A stretch of 64,000 nt of DNA from Mayfieldus sp963772265 (GTDB taxonomy: Bacteria; Actinomycetota; Thermoleophilia; Solirubrobacterales; 70-9). Made by a program: the position numbers and the translations under genes. This document shows, piece by piece, positions 9,312 to 17,765 of this stretch. Every line of letters starts with the position of its first letter. The stretch's first letter is position 1. The stretch is taken from assembly GCA_963772265.1 (NCBI GenBank), contig CAVYWS010000009.1, forward strand, positions 206,416-270,415, written 5' to 3'. The notes beneath the pieces were generated by a model. That model was not told where the DNA came from and did not search any database. It worked only from the letters and a program-made list of their open reading frames with translations.

Positions 9312-10177
9312 ATGCGCAGCAGGGTCAGAGCGCGAAGAAAGATCGTGGTCGCCGCTTTCCTCACGGCGCTGTCGCTGGCGGCGAGCGCTTCGCAGGCCAC
9401 CGCGTCGGTGACGATCGGGCAAGTCGTCCCCGCACCCGAGGGTTGCGCCCCCAATAACGACTGGGCACAGCTGTCCGTGGGGTCTGGCACGCCCTACGTG
9501 GTGCCCGGCGATGGGACGATCACCTCCTGGAGCCATAGCGCCGGCGCGGGCGCCGGGCAGACGATGACGCTGAAGATCTGGCGACAGGTCGTCGCGGCGA
9601 CGACCTACACGGCCGTCGGCCACGACGGGCCTCGCGCGCTGGCCCCGGGTGCCATCAACACGTTCTCCGCGAACATTCCGGTCAAAGCAGGCGACCTCCT
9701 CGGATTCCACAGTGGCGCGGTTGCTCCCGCTGCGTGCCTTTCAGCAATCATTCCCGGAGACACGGCCCTCGGCCGCTTCGGAGATGCGGCGGACGGCGAG
9801 CCCGCAGACTTCACCCCTTCTCCCGTCACCTGAACATCACAGCCGTGTTCGAGCCCGCCAAACCCAGCAACTCGGTCACCTTCGGCAAGGTCAGGCGCAA
9901 CACGAAGAAGGGCACGGCGACCCTCACCGTGAACGTCCCCAACCCCGGCGAGCTAACCGCGTCGGGCAAGGGTGCCAAGGTCGCCCGCGCCTCAGGCGCC
10001 GTAACCAGCAAGGCCGTGAGCGCGGGAAATGTCCAGCTGCGGATTAAGGCGAAGGGAAAGAAAAAGAGGAAGCTCAACAAAACGGGCAAGGTCAAGCTGA
10101 AGGTCGCCGTCACCTACACCCCGACCGGCGGCGACCCCAACACGCAGTCAAGAAAGCTGAAGCTCAAGAAGCGTTAG
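9312..10177 (+). CDS. Secreted protein with beta-sandwich and Lys-rich C-terminal domain, frameshifted once
   Basis: The first 31 residues form a classical signal peptide (basic MRSRVRARRK, hydrophobic VVAAFLTALSLAASAS, cleavage near ATA). The exported part starts with a Cys-containing beta-rich region (GQVVPAPEGCAPNNDW), and after a break at about 9830 continues with FEPAKPSNSVTFGKVRRN and KKGTATLTVNVPNPGELTAS. That is an Ig-like beta domain with a very Lys-rich end (SRKLKLKKR). Such modules are common in secreted proteins of soil actinobacteria. No catalytic motif is visible. The likely role is extracellular or cell-surface binding. Confidence 0.7.
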
Positions 10178-10243
10178 TGGTCGCGCCTCCAATGCGCGAG
10201 GAGCAGCACCAGCTATTCCTTCACCTCCGCAGGGCCGAGAAAC

Positions 10244-10675
10244 TCACAAGAAGCGGGCCATGATCAGCGCCGATCGCAGCGACCCGTCCAGACGCAGATA
10301 GTGGTCGCGGCGCAGGCCTTCGATCTCAAAGCCGGAATTGGCGTAAAGGGCGAAGGCACGGCCATTGTCGGGGAAGACCTCAAGCTCGACCTTGCGGATG
10401 CCTTCCGCTCGAGCAGCCTCGATCGCCACGTCAACCAGCTGCCGCCCCCATCCTTTCCCGCGATATTCGGGAAGAATTGACATCCCAAGGTCGCTGACGC
10501 CTTTGGCGCTGGTCGGATGAACGCTGATTCCCCCAACGAACTCGCCCCGATCCTCAAGGACGAAGATGATGTGGCCCTCCTTAAGGCTGGAGCGAACATC
10601 GTCGTCGAGTACCTCTGACCGTGCCGATCACTTTCCATGGCCAGCCCAGCGGCCCTCGTCAGCAACGGCTTTCAT
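10244..10675 (-). CDS. GNAT-family N-acetyltransferase, frameshifted
   Basis: The C-terminal 79 residues are open and carry the GNAT acetyl-CoA motif ILPEYRGKGWGRQLVDVAIE, then RKVELEVFPDNGRAFALYAN and SGFEIEGLRRDHYLRLDG, typical of RimI/RimL-like small acetyltransferases. Upstream, in another frame, the sequence reads LKEGHIIFVLEDRGEFVGGI and HPTSAKGVSDLG, the usual beta-strands before that motif. The gene is therefore longer than its intact part and was broken near 10490 and 10620. The true start is not clear; 10675 is a candidate. The substrate is unknown. Confidence 0.75.
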
Positions 10676-10879
10676 CTGCCTGGCCAGTCGCCCTTCGTCG
10701 CCGACTTCAGCGCGGCGGTTACTTCAGCCGGGGGATCGCACAGGCTAATTGAAGGACACCGCTTACCGCTTCACGCGACGAAGACAACGAAAGCGGTTTC
10801 ACGCTAACCAGGGAGCCAAGCCGTACCGTCACCCTCGCCTCCTCAAACCGGTCAGCGGCTAAGAAAGAGGTTGATCGGC

Positions 10880-11344
10880 TTAGGGGCTGCCGTTTCCCGC
10901 TGTTGCCGTGGAACGCAGGCGATCGAATAGCTCCTCGGCCGTGTTCGCAGACAAGTTGGCGAGGGCCATTGCTCGTGCGACGGCGTCGACGGCGGCCAGC
11001 TCATCCGGCGCCAGGTGGTCGGCCGCGCTGGCGGCCAGATCGGCAGAGATCGGGCCGCGAAAGCGTGCTTCGGCCAGCGCCGCAGCGTAGGCGACGGCTG
11101 CACGGTTGCGATCGTCGAGGGCTCCCAGGTCGCCCAGGCCGATCGCCTCAAGATCGTCCGAGGAAACACCCGCGCGGTTCGCCCAGCGCTCGTGCACGAG
11201 GGTGCAGCCGCGGCAGGAGTTCACACGGCTGACGGCAACCATGACCCGCTCACGCAGGTCTGGATCGAGGCCGGCCCGAAGGTACGCGGCAGTAAGTGGC
11301 CGGGCCCGCCGCGCGACGCCAACCAGGTCGCGGATCGCCTCCAC
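10880..11344 (-). CDS. Carboxymuconolactone decarboxylase / AhpD-like protein
   Basis: A 154-residue all-helical protein with SRVNSCRGCTLVHERWA near residue 45: the CxxC plus downstream His of AhpD-like disulfide peroxidase partners. CMD-family proteins of this type reduce peroxides or peroxiredoxins through the CxxC pair; some family members are lactone decarboxylases, but those lack the CxxC. The start used is GTG 11344 (VEAIRDLVGVARRARP) and has no strong ribosome site, so the N-terminus is uncertain. The next gene (DUF2294) diverges from it across 286 bp with no other visible gene. Confidence 0.75.
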   Translation of the reverse strand: MEAIRDLVGVARRARPLTAAYLRAGLDPDLRERVMVAVSRVNSCRGCTLVHERWANRAGVSSDDLEAIGLGDLGALDDRNRAAVAYAAALAEARFRGPISADLAASAADHLAPDELAAVDAVARAMALANLSANTAEELFDRLRSTATAGNGSP

Positions 11345-11630
11345 CGGCGAGGCGAAGGTGCGGGGCGATCGGCTAGGAGCGGATCTGGCAATGCAGCAGA
11401 TTGTCTCAATCCGGTGTTCCTTCGGTGTCTCGCGCGAAACCCGGCCGCCGCGTTGGAGGGCCTGTCAGCGTTCGCTTGAGACCGGCGCTACCGTTTGGGT
11501 CCGGTGTCGTGCTGCTGTGTTTGGACTGCTGCGAGCGACCGCAGATGAGATGGATTCGGACTCACGGCACCGATCTTCCTTGCAATTCCGCACCGCTGTT
11601 GGCGGCGCTGCGACGACAGTAAGGAGCGAT

Positions 11631-12065
11631 ATGGAGAGCCACGAGGTTGACCTTGAGGACGCGGCAGAGATGCGCGAGCCTCGCGAGGAGGGGGCCGGCA
11701 CGCTGCGGGCGGACATATCGAGAGCGATGGTCGGCCTCTACAAACAGCACTACGGCAAGGGACCGGTCCGCTGCCGCACCTACGTAGAGCCCGAACTGGT
11801 CCTGGTGGTCCTTGGCGAGGGCTACACGGCAGCCGAGCAGACGATGTTCGAGGCCGGCAAGTGGCATGACGTTCGGAGCGCCCGGCAGATCTGGCAGGAC
11901 AGCATGCAGGAGCGCTTCGTGACCACGATCGAGGAGCTAACCGGGCGCAAGGTGGCTGCTTTCATGAGCGCCAACCGCCAGGACCCCGACTTCGCGGTGG
12001 AGATCTTTGTGCTCGAGCACCAAGCGGAGAAAGAGGAGGGCGAAACTGCTCCCTCCAGGGGATGA
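11631..12065 (+). CDS. DUF2294 family protein
   Basis: A 144-residue protein starting at ATG 11631 after AAGGAG at 11621. The core LRADISRAMVGLYKQHYGKG, VRCRTYVEPELVLVVLGEGY, AEQTMFEAGKW, RFVTTIEELTGRKVAAFMS and DPDFAVEIFVLE matches the DUF2294 pattern. This is a small cytoplasmic domain of unknown function found in many Gram-positive and actinobacterial genomes. The acidic N-terminus and Glu-rich C-terminus lie outside the domain. Longer in-frame starts exist upstream but would read through sequence without protein-like composition. The following 217 bp to cdsA hold no convincing gene. Confidence 0.8.
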   Translation: MESHEVDLEDAAEMREPREEGAGTLRADISRAMVGLYKQHYGKGPVRCRTYVEPELVLVVLGEGYTAAEQTMFEAGKWHDVRSARQIWQDSMQERFVTTIEELTGRKVAAFMSANRQDPDFAVEIFVLEHQAEKEEGETAPSRG

Positions 12066-12282
12066 TTCTTGCCGGCGCGGGTAATCTAGGCGCAGGAGGG
12101 CGCCCGGCGGGCCCGATCCTCCGAGAATTGCGAGGGTGGCTGGCTAACCCACCCCCACATAGGAGGTGCAGGAACTTCGGCGCTCTCTTCTTCGTGGTTT
12201 CGACTATCGATCTGGGGCGCGAGACGGCAGTCGCCTTGCTCGCGTGTCACTTCCCCTGAACGGGGCCGGCATTCGCTAGGCG

Positions 12283-13266
12283 TCAGTAGACGAACGCCAC
12301 CGACAGGTAGTAGCCGACCACGATCGTGAACAGGACCGCGTCGAGGCGGTCGAGCAGGCCGCCATGGGGGCCGAAGATGTTGCCGGTGTCCTTGATCCCG
12401 AGGTCGCGCTTGACCATCGACTCGAACAGGTCGCCGATCGGGGCCACCGCCGCCACACAGGCGCCCATGATCAGGGCATCGGTTCCGTTCAGCCAGTCCT
12501 GGTAGAGGCCGGCGAACCAGAACGCCATCGTGCCGATCACGAAGCCCCCGATCAGGCCTTCCAGGGTCTTGTTCGGGGAAAGCCGCGGAGTGATCCGGCG
12601 GCTTCCGAAGAGGCGCCCGGTGGCGTAGGCCGCGGTGTCGGTGGCAAAGGTCCCGACCAGCACGTCGATCAGCAGCGCCCCGCCGTGGTCAGGGAGATCG
12701 CGCAACAGAACCGCGTGGACCAGCGGCACTCCGAGCCAGACGATGCCGAGCAGGGTGACGGCCATCGAGACGGTGATGTCGTCGCGGCGGTCGCGGGCGG
12801 CGCCGAAGAAGAACAGCAGCGGGAACGAGGCCGCGGTGACGAGCAGGACCTGGAACGAGTCGCCGAAGTGGGCGGCGGCGATCATTGCCGGGACGGCGAT
12901 GAATCCGGCCGCCTGGACCGGACGCGCCGAGCGCGCCATCAGGAAGAACTCGCGCAGCCCGATCACCCCGAGCCCGATCATCGCGCCCATGAAGACGACG
13001 CCGCCGAGGGCGGTGATCGCGATCGCAAACACGATCCAGGGGATCGCGACCGCGATCCGCTTCAGCGTCTCGCCGCTGGGGCCGCGCCGGCGGCGGGGCA
13101 CCGGCTGCGGCGGCGGCGGTACCTGCGACGGGAACGGCTGCATCTCGAGGTCGTCCTCGTCGTCGCCGAAGATCGGCTCGACGTCTCGACTGTCGTCGCC
13201 GAAGATCCGGTCCGCCTCGTCGAGGAAGCGGTCGCGCCTGCGGCGTGGTCCCTCTCCCGACTCCAT
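12283..13266 (-). CDS. cdsA: Phosphatidate cytidylyltransferase
   Basis: Makes CDP-diacylglycerol from phosphatidic acid and CTP at the membrane, the branch point of phospholipid synthesis. The signature is near the C-terminus: RLSPNKTLEGLIGG, then APIGDLFESMVKRDLGIKDT and FGPHGGLLDRLDAVLF. At least seven hydrophobic segments precede and follow it. The first 65 residues are a soluble extension, acidic with two FGDD repeats, then Pro-rich and Arg-rich (PPPPQPVPRRRRGPSGE), absent from the minimal family. It follows uppS by four bases and ends the rpsB-tsf-pyrH-frr-uppS-cdsA run; the expected next gene, dxr, is 5 kb away. Confidence 0.95.
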   Translation of the reverse strand: MESGEGPRRRRDRFLDEADRIFGDDSRDVEPIFGDDEDDLEMQPFPSQVPPPPQPVPRRRRGPSGETLKRIAVAIPWIVFAIAITALGGVVFMGAMIGLGVIGLREFFLMARSARPVQAAGFIAVPAMIAAAHFGDSFQVLLVTAASFPLLFFFGAARDRRDDITVSMAVTLLGIVWLGVPLVHAVLLRDLPDHGGALLIDVLVGTFATDTAAYATGRLFGSRRITPRLSPNKTLEGLIGGFVIGTMAFWFAGLYQDWLNGTDALIMGACVAAVAPIGDLFESMVKRDLGIKDTGNIFGPHGGLLDRLDAVLFTIVVGYYLSVAFVY

Positions 13267-13270
13267 CGTC

Positions 13271-13966
13271 CTAGCGCGCCCCGAAGCGGCGCCGGCGGGC
13301 CTCGAACTCCCTCAGGCAGGCGGAGAACGCCTCGCGGTCGAAGTCGGGCCAGAGCTCGTCGCGGAACACCAGCTCCGAATACGCGCACTGCCAGAGCAGG
13401 TAGTTGGAGGTCCGCTGCTCGCCGCTGGTACGTATGAGCAGGTCGGGATCGTGCATCTCGGGCGCGTAGAGATGACCCCGGAACTCCTCCTCGGTTTCCC
13501 CCTGAAAGCTGCGGGCCGCGTCCACGATCTCGGCGCGTCCGCCGTAGTTGAAGGCGACGAACAGCGTGATCCGGTCGTTGGCCGCGGTCTTCCGCTCGGC
13601 CCAGTCCATGCGCTCGATCAGATCCGGCGAGATCCCCTCGCGACGCCCGATGAAGCGAATCCGCACGCCCTCCTCGTCGAGCTCGGGGGTCTCGGCGTCG
13701 ATCCGCTCGCCGAACATCTTCATCAGGCCGTCGACCTCTTCTGCCGACCGCGACCAGTTCTCGGTCGAGAACGAGTAAACGGTCAGCTCCTCGATCCCGA
13801 ACTCGGCCGCGTCGCGGAGCCTCGCCTTGACGTTGTCGGCGCCCGCCCGGTGGCCCTCGTTGACCGGCAGGCCCCGCTGGGTTGCCCAGCGCCCGTTGCC
13901 ATCGGTGATGATCGCGACGTAGCGCGCCGCGGACGCCTCCCCCGCGGCGCCAGGCTCAGACTTCAA
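13271..13966 (-). CDS. uppS: Isoprenyl (undecaprenyl-type) diphosphate synthase
   Basis: cis-Prenyltransferase that condenses farnesyl or geranyl diphosphate with isopentenyl diphosphate to build the polyprenyl carrier for cell-wall synthesis. The 231 residues show the active-site start IITDGNGRWATQRGLPV (catalytic Asp present), GHRAGADNVK, VYSFSTENWSRS, and the C-terminal LLIRTSGEQRTSNYLLWQCA and YSELVFRDELWPDF. The first motif reads IITDGNGRW where most members have HIxMDGNGRW. Length is normal. It overlaps the end of frr by 11 bases. Confidence 0.95.
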   Translation of the reverse strand: MKSEPGAAGEASAARYVAIITDGNGRWATQRGLPVNEGHRAGADNVKARLRDAAEFGIEELTVYSFSTENWSRSAEEVDGLMKMFGERIDAETPELDEEGVRIRFIGRREGISPDLIERMDWAERKTAANDRITLFVAFNYGGRAEIVDAARSFQGETEEEFRGHLYAPEMHDPDLLIRTSGEQRTSNYLLWQCAYSELVFRDELWPDFDREAFSACLREFEARRRRFGAR

Positions 13967-14522
13967 GGATCTCTTCTTCTTTGCCCTTCAGCAGGTTGTC
14001 GATCTCGCCGATCGCGTCGTCGGTGTGCTTCTGAAGCTCGGTCTCGGCCCGGTGCTCCTCGTCCGAGCCGGCGTCGCCCTCCTTCTTCAGCTCGCGCAGG
14101 TCGTGCATCACGTCACGGCGGATGTTCCGCACCGCAACCCGGCCCTCCTCGGCGACCCCGTGCACGACCTTGACCATCTCCTTGCGCCGCTCCTCGGTCA
14201 GCTCCGGAATCTGCAGGCGGATCACATTGCCGTCGTTGTTCGGCGTCAGGCCGACGTCTGACTCGAGGATCGCCTTCTCGATCGAGGGGATCGCCGACTT
14301 GTCGTAGGGGGTCAGGGTCAGCAGGCGCGCGTCGGTGGTGGCGATGCTGGCGAGCTGGCGCAGGTCGGTCTCGCTGCCGTAGTAGTCGACCTTGACCCGG
14401 TCGAGCAGATGCGGCGAGGCGCGGCCGGTGCGAACCGTGGCCAGCTCGTTGCGGGTCGATTCGACCGACTTTTGCATCCGCTCCTTGGCGTCCGCCAGAA
14501 ACTCGTCGATCATCTCGGCCAT
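13956..14522 (-). CDS. frr: Ribosome recycling factor
   Basis: Releases ribosomes from mRNA after termination, together with EF-G. The 188 residues are colinear with the family: SVESTRNELATVRTGRASP, LLDRVKVDYYGSETDLRQLA, LTLTPYDKSAIPSIEKAILE, SDVGLTPNNDGNVIRLQIPE, LTEERRKEMVKVVHGVAEEG and VAVRNIRRDVMHDL. It has the usual long three-helix domain I and inserted domain II. It lies 14 bp after pyrH in the translation/envelope operon. Confidence 0.97.
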   Translation of the reverse strand: MAEMIDEFLADAKERMQKSVESTRNELATVRTGRASPHLLDRVKVDYYGSETDLRQLASIATTDARLLTLTPYDKSAIPSIEKAILESDVGLTPNNDGNVIRLQIPELTEERRKEMVKVVHGVAEEGRVAVRNIRRDVMHDLRELKKEGDAGSDEEHRAETELQKHTDDAIGEIDNLLKGKEEEILEV

Positions 14523-14536
14523 GGCTGATCCTGCGG

Positions 14537-15274
14537 TTAGGCGACCGGTCCGCTGGAGACCAGCGTCCCGACTCTCTCACCGCTGACGATCCTATCTATG
14601 TTCCGCTCGTCGGCCATGTTGAAGACGTAGATCGGCAGGTCGTTGTCCATGCACAGCGAGAGCGCGGTCGAATCCATCACCCGCAGCCCCTGCTCGATCG
14701 CCTCGCGGTGGCTGATCTCGGGGATGAAGCGGGCATCGGGGTTGGACGCCGGGTCGGCGTCGTAGACGCCCTCGACCCGGTTCTTGGCCATCAGGATCGC
14801 CTCGGCGCGGATCTCCAGCGCGCGCAGCGCGGCGGCGGTGTCGGTGGTGAAGAACGGGTTGCCGGTGCCGGCGGCGAAGATCACGACCCGGCCCTTCTCC
14901 AGGTGGCGCATCGCGCGGCGCCGGATATAGGGCTCGGCCACCTCCTTGACGTCGATCGCCGACATCACACGGGTGTGCTCGCCGACCTTCTCCAGGGCGT
15001 CCTGGAGGGTGAGTGCGTTGAGCACCGTGGCGAGCATCCCCATGTAGTCGCCGGTCGCCCGGTCCATCCCCCGCGCCGCCGCCTGCAACCCCCGGTAGAT
15101 GTTGCCGGCGCCGACCACGACCGCGACCTCCACCCCCCGCTCGCGGGTGGCGTGGACCTGCTCGGCGATCCGGGTCACCTGCTCGGCGTCGGTGCCGTAC
15201 TCGAGGTCCCCCATCAGCGCCTCCCCGGAGAGCTTGAGAAGGATGCGGTGGAACTGCGGCTCCTGAGTGGCCAT
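14537..15274 (-). CDS. pyrH: Uridylate kinase
   Basis: Phosphorylates UMP to UDP, and is a hexamer of the amino-acid kinase fold. RILLKLSGEALMGDLEYGTD is the N-terminal phosphate-binding segment, VAVVVGAGNIYRGLQAAARG the nucleotide loop, DRATGDYMGMLATVLNAL the UMP contact, and GRVVIFAAGTGNPFFTTDTA the second Gly-rich loop. 245 residues, normal length. The gene lies between tsf and frr on the same strand, as in most bacteria. Confidence 0.96.
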   Translation of the reverse strand: MATQEPQFHRILLKLSGEALMGDLEYGTDAEQVTRIAEQVHATRERGVEVAVVVGAGNIYRGLQAAARGMDRATGDYMGMLATVLNALTLQDALEKVGEHTRVMSAIDVKEVAEPYIRRRAMRHLEKGRVVIFAAGTGNPFFTTDTAAALRALEIRAEAILMAKNRVEGVYDADPASNPDARFIPEISHREAIEQGLRVMDSTALSLCMDNDLPIYVFNMADERNIDRIVSGERVGTLVSSGPVA

Positions 15275-15300
15275 CGCGCTCGCCGCAGGCGCTTGCCCGG

Positions 15301-15906
15301 CTACTCCTCCCCGACCCTGAAGTAGGCGAAGCGGGCAACCCGCACGTTCTCCCCGGTCTTCGCGGCCAGCTCCTGGCGCAGCTCCTCGATCGTCTTGCCT
15401 TCGTGCTTGTCGGCGTTGATGTGCTCCTGCTCGAGCAGCACCAACTCCTTCTGCCCCTTCGCCAGCCGGCCGTCGACGATCTGCGCGAGCTTGTCGTCGG
15501 GAAGGCCCTCCTCGCGGGCCTCCTCCTCGAGCACGCGCCGCTCGTTCTCGATCTCGGACTCGGGAATGTCCTCGGCCGATATGTAGCGGGCTCCGCTGCC
15601 GGCGACGTGCAGGGCAATCTCATAGGCGAAGGCCTTGAACTCGTCGCTGCGGGCGACGAAGTCGGTCTCGCATTGCACCTCGACCATCGCCCCGACCTGG
15701 TCGTTTGCGTGGATGTAGGAGCTGACCACACCCTCGCCGGTGCCGCGGCCCGCGCGCTTTGCGGCCGAGGCCTGCCCCTTGACGCGCAGGATCTCGATCG
15801 CGCGGTCGAAGTCGCCCTCGGCCTCGGCCAGCGCCGCCTTGCAGTCCATCATCCCCGCGCCGGTGCGATCGCGCAGGGCCTTGACGTCGGCTGCGGAGAC
15901 CGTCAC
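15301..15906 (-). CDS. tsf: Elongation factor Ts (short form)
   Basis: Nucleotide exchange factor for EF-Tu. VTVSAADVKALRDRTGAG, MMDCKAALAEAEGDFDRAIE and the TDFVARSDEFKAFAYEIALH signatures are clear. At 201 residues it is the short type, like that of Thermus, with a single core subdomain. The start is GTG 15906, overlapping the rpsB stop as GTGA, which implies translational coupling. A longer in-frame extension upstream only reads through rpsB in the wrong frame. Confidence 0.96.
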   Translation of the reverse strand: MTVSAADVKALRDRTGAGMMDCKAALAEAEGDFDRAIEILRVKGQASAAKRAGRGTGEGVVSSYIHANDQVGAMVEVQCETDFVARSDEFKAFAYEIALHVAGSGARYISAEDIPESEIENERRVLEEEAREEGLPDDKLAQIVDGRLAKGQKELVLLEQEHINADKHEGKTIEELRQELAAKTGENVRVARFAYFRVGEE

Positions 15907-16922
15907 TTCGAGTCCCCTTCCTCGCCCGCCTGGGCCGGCGCCGGCTCGGGCTGGTCCGCCTGGGGCTGCTGCTGCGGTTGCGGTTGTGAGGGCGGCTGAG
16001 CCTGCTGGGCCGGTTGCGGCTGCGGCGCTTGCTGGGCTTGCTGAGCCGGTTGCGGCTGCTGCCCCTGCTCGGCGCCCTCCTGGCCCTCCGCCGCCGCAGC
16101 CTGGGCCTGCGCCTGGGCAGCGGCGGCCTCCTCGGCCTCCTTGCGCGCCTTCTCCTCTTCCTCGCGCTTTCGCCGCTCCTCTTCCTCGCGCCTTCGCTGC
16201 GCCTCCTCCTCGGCCCGGCGGCGCTCCTCCTCGGTGCGCCATGCCGAGGCGCCCTCGTCGATTGCTCCCCCCACCGTGCTGATCGCCAGCTCGCAGGAGC
16301 GGATCGCGTCGTCGTTGCCGGGGATCACGTAGTCGATCGGCTGCGGGTCGCAGTTGGTGTCGACCAGGCCGATGATCGGAATTCGCAGCCGGACCGCCTC
16401 GGCGACCGCGATCTCCTCGGTCTTGAGGTCGATCACGAAGACGGCGTCGGGCAGCCGTTCCATGTCGCGCACGCCGCCGAGGTTGTACTCGAGCTTGGCC
16501 AGCTCGGCCTGCATGCCCATCCGCTCCTTGGTCGGCAGCAGCTCGAGGCGGCCCTGCTCCTGCAGCTCGGTCAGCTCGTGCAAGCGCTTGATCCGCGCCG
16601 AGATCGTGTTGTAGTTGGTCAGCAGCCCGCCCAGCCAGCGCCGGTTGACGAACGGCATCTGGGTGCGATCGGCCCATTCCTGGATCGAATCGCGGGCCTG
16701 CTTCTTGGTGCCGACGAAGAGCACCTTTCCTCCCTTGCGGGAAAGCTCGCCGGCGAAGTCGCGCGCCTGCGTCAGCAGCTGCTCGGTCTGCAGCAGGTCG
16801 ATGATGTGGATCCCGTCGCGCTCGCCATAGATGTAGCGGCGCATCGCCGGGTTCCAGCGACGCGTCTGGTGGCCGAAGTGGACTCCGGCCTCCAGCAGCT
16901 CCTTGATGCCTACCTCGGCCAT
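15903..16922 (-). CDS. rpsB: 30S ribosomal protein S2 with long C-terminal low-complexity tail
   Basis: The first 225 residues are a standard S2: IKELLEAGVHFGHQTRRWNP, GKVLFVGTKKQARDSIQEWA, PFVNRRWLGGLLTNYNTISA, LPDAVFVIDLKTEEIAVAEA and VDTNCDPQPIDYVIPGNDDA. The remaining 110 or so are not part of the fold: a stretch of Glu/Arg/Lys repeats that looks like a charged single helix, then Gln/Pro/Ala repeats (QPQPAQQAQ) to the C-terminus. ATG 16922 is preferred because GGAAGG sits at the right distance; a GTG at 16931 is also in frame. The gene leads the rpsB-tsf-pyrH-frr-uppS-cdsA series. Confidence 0.95.
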   Translation of the reverse strand: MAEVGIKELLEAGVHFGHQTRRWNPAMRRYIYGERDGIHIIDLLQTEQLLTQARDFAGELSRKGGKVLFVGTKKQARDSIQEWADRTQMPFVNRRWLGGLLTNYNTISARIKRLHELTELQEQGRLELLPTKERMGMQAELAKLEYNLGGVRDMERLPDAVFVIDLKTEEIAVAEAVRLRIPIIGLVDTNCDPQPIDYVIPGNDDAIRSCELAISTVGGAIDEGASAWRTEEERRRAEEEAQRRREEEERRKREEEEKARKEAEEAAAAQAQAQAAAAEGQEGAEQGQQPQPAQQAQQAPQPQPAQQAQPPSQPQPQQQPQADQPEPAPAQAGEEGDSK

Positions 16923-17084
16923 TTGGGGCACTTCCTTCCTTATGGGTGCTTCTCTACCCCGCCGCTTCCACGGGACCGAGGCTTGCGCCCCGGCAGGACC
17001 CGCTTACGACGACGGGGGTCGGGTGATGGTCCGCGGGATTGTACGGAGGCGGGCTGTGCCGCGCCCGGCTCGCGGAGCGCTGGA

Positions 17085-17765
17085 TCAGCCCGGTGCGCGG
17101 GCCCGCTCGAGCCCCGCCTCAAGGTCGGGCGGGAGCTCGGAGCTGAACTCGACCCACTCGCCGCTCTCGGGGTGGGTGAATGCGAGCCGGTGCGCGTGCA
17201 GGAACTGGCGCCGCAGCCCGTAGGACTCACCGTCGCCGTAGGTGGGGTCGCCGACCAGCGGATGGCCGATCGCCGCGAAGTGGGCCCGGATCTGGTGGGT
17301 GCGCCCGGTCTCCAGCCGAACCTCGGCATAGCTGCTCGCCGGCAGCAGCTCGAGGACCGTGAAGTGGGTTCGCGCCTCGCGCCCGGCGCCCGACACCGCC
17401 ATCCGGGTCCGGGTGCGGCGCTCGCGTCCGATCGGAGCGTCGATCGTGCCGGTCCGCGACTGCAGGTGTCCGCCGGCAAGCGCCAGGTATACGCGCTCGA
17501 CCTCGCGTGCCGCCACCTGCTCGGCGAGGGCGCGATGGGCCTCGTCGGTGCGCGCGACCACCAGCAGGCCGGATGTGTCCTTGTCGAGCCGATGGACGAT
17601 TCCCGGCCGATCGGGGTCGCCGCCGGCGAGCAGATCGGAGAGCTGGTCGACCAGGGTCGGGCCGCGGTGGCTCGGGGCCGGGTGCACGACCAGCCCCGCC
17701 GGCTTGTCGATCACCGCCACGGCCTTGTCGCAATGGACCACCTCCGCCCGGGGGGCGTCGGTCAC
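17085..17765 (-). CDS. RluD-type RNA pseudouridine synthase without S4 domain
   Basis: Converts uridine to pseudouridine in RNA, probably 23S rRNA. The catalytic motif is GIVHRLDKDTSGLLVVARTD with the essential Asp. Also visible are AVIDKPAGLVVHPAPSHRGP, RLETGRTHQIRAHFAAIGHP and LVGDPTYGDG. At 226 residues it lacks the usual N-terminal S4 RNA-binding domain of RluD. It starts at GTG 17765, overlapping the lspA stop as GTGA. The lspA-rluD pairing is widely conserved. Confidence 0.93.
   Translation of the reverse strand: MTDAPRAEVVHCDKAVAVIDKPAGLVVHPAPSHRGPTLVDQLSDLLAGGDPDRPGIVHRLDKDTSGLLVVARTDEAHRALAEQVAAREVERVYLALAGGHLQSRTGTIDAPIGRERRTRTRMAVSGAGREARTHFTVLELLPASSYAEVRLETGRTHQIRAHFAAIGHPLVGDPTYGDGESYGLRRQFLHAHRLAFTHPESGEWVEFSSELPPDLEAGLERARAPG

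Noticed and set aside
12062..12259. A 65-residue plus-strand frame and a GGGTGG/CCACCC hairpin before cdsA
   Set aside because: The frame has no ribosome site or protein-like pattern, and the hairpin has no U-run; nothing supportable.
15301..16677. A 458-residue frame suggesting an N-terminally extended EF-Ts
   Set aside because: The extra part is the rpsB gene in another frame; GTG 15906 with the GTGA overlap is the natural start.
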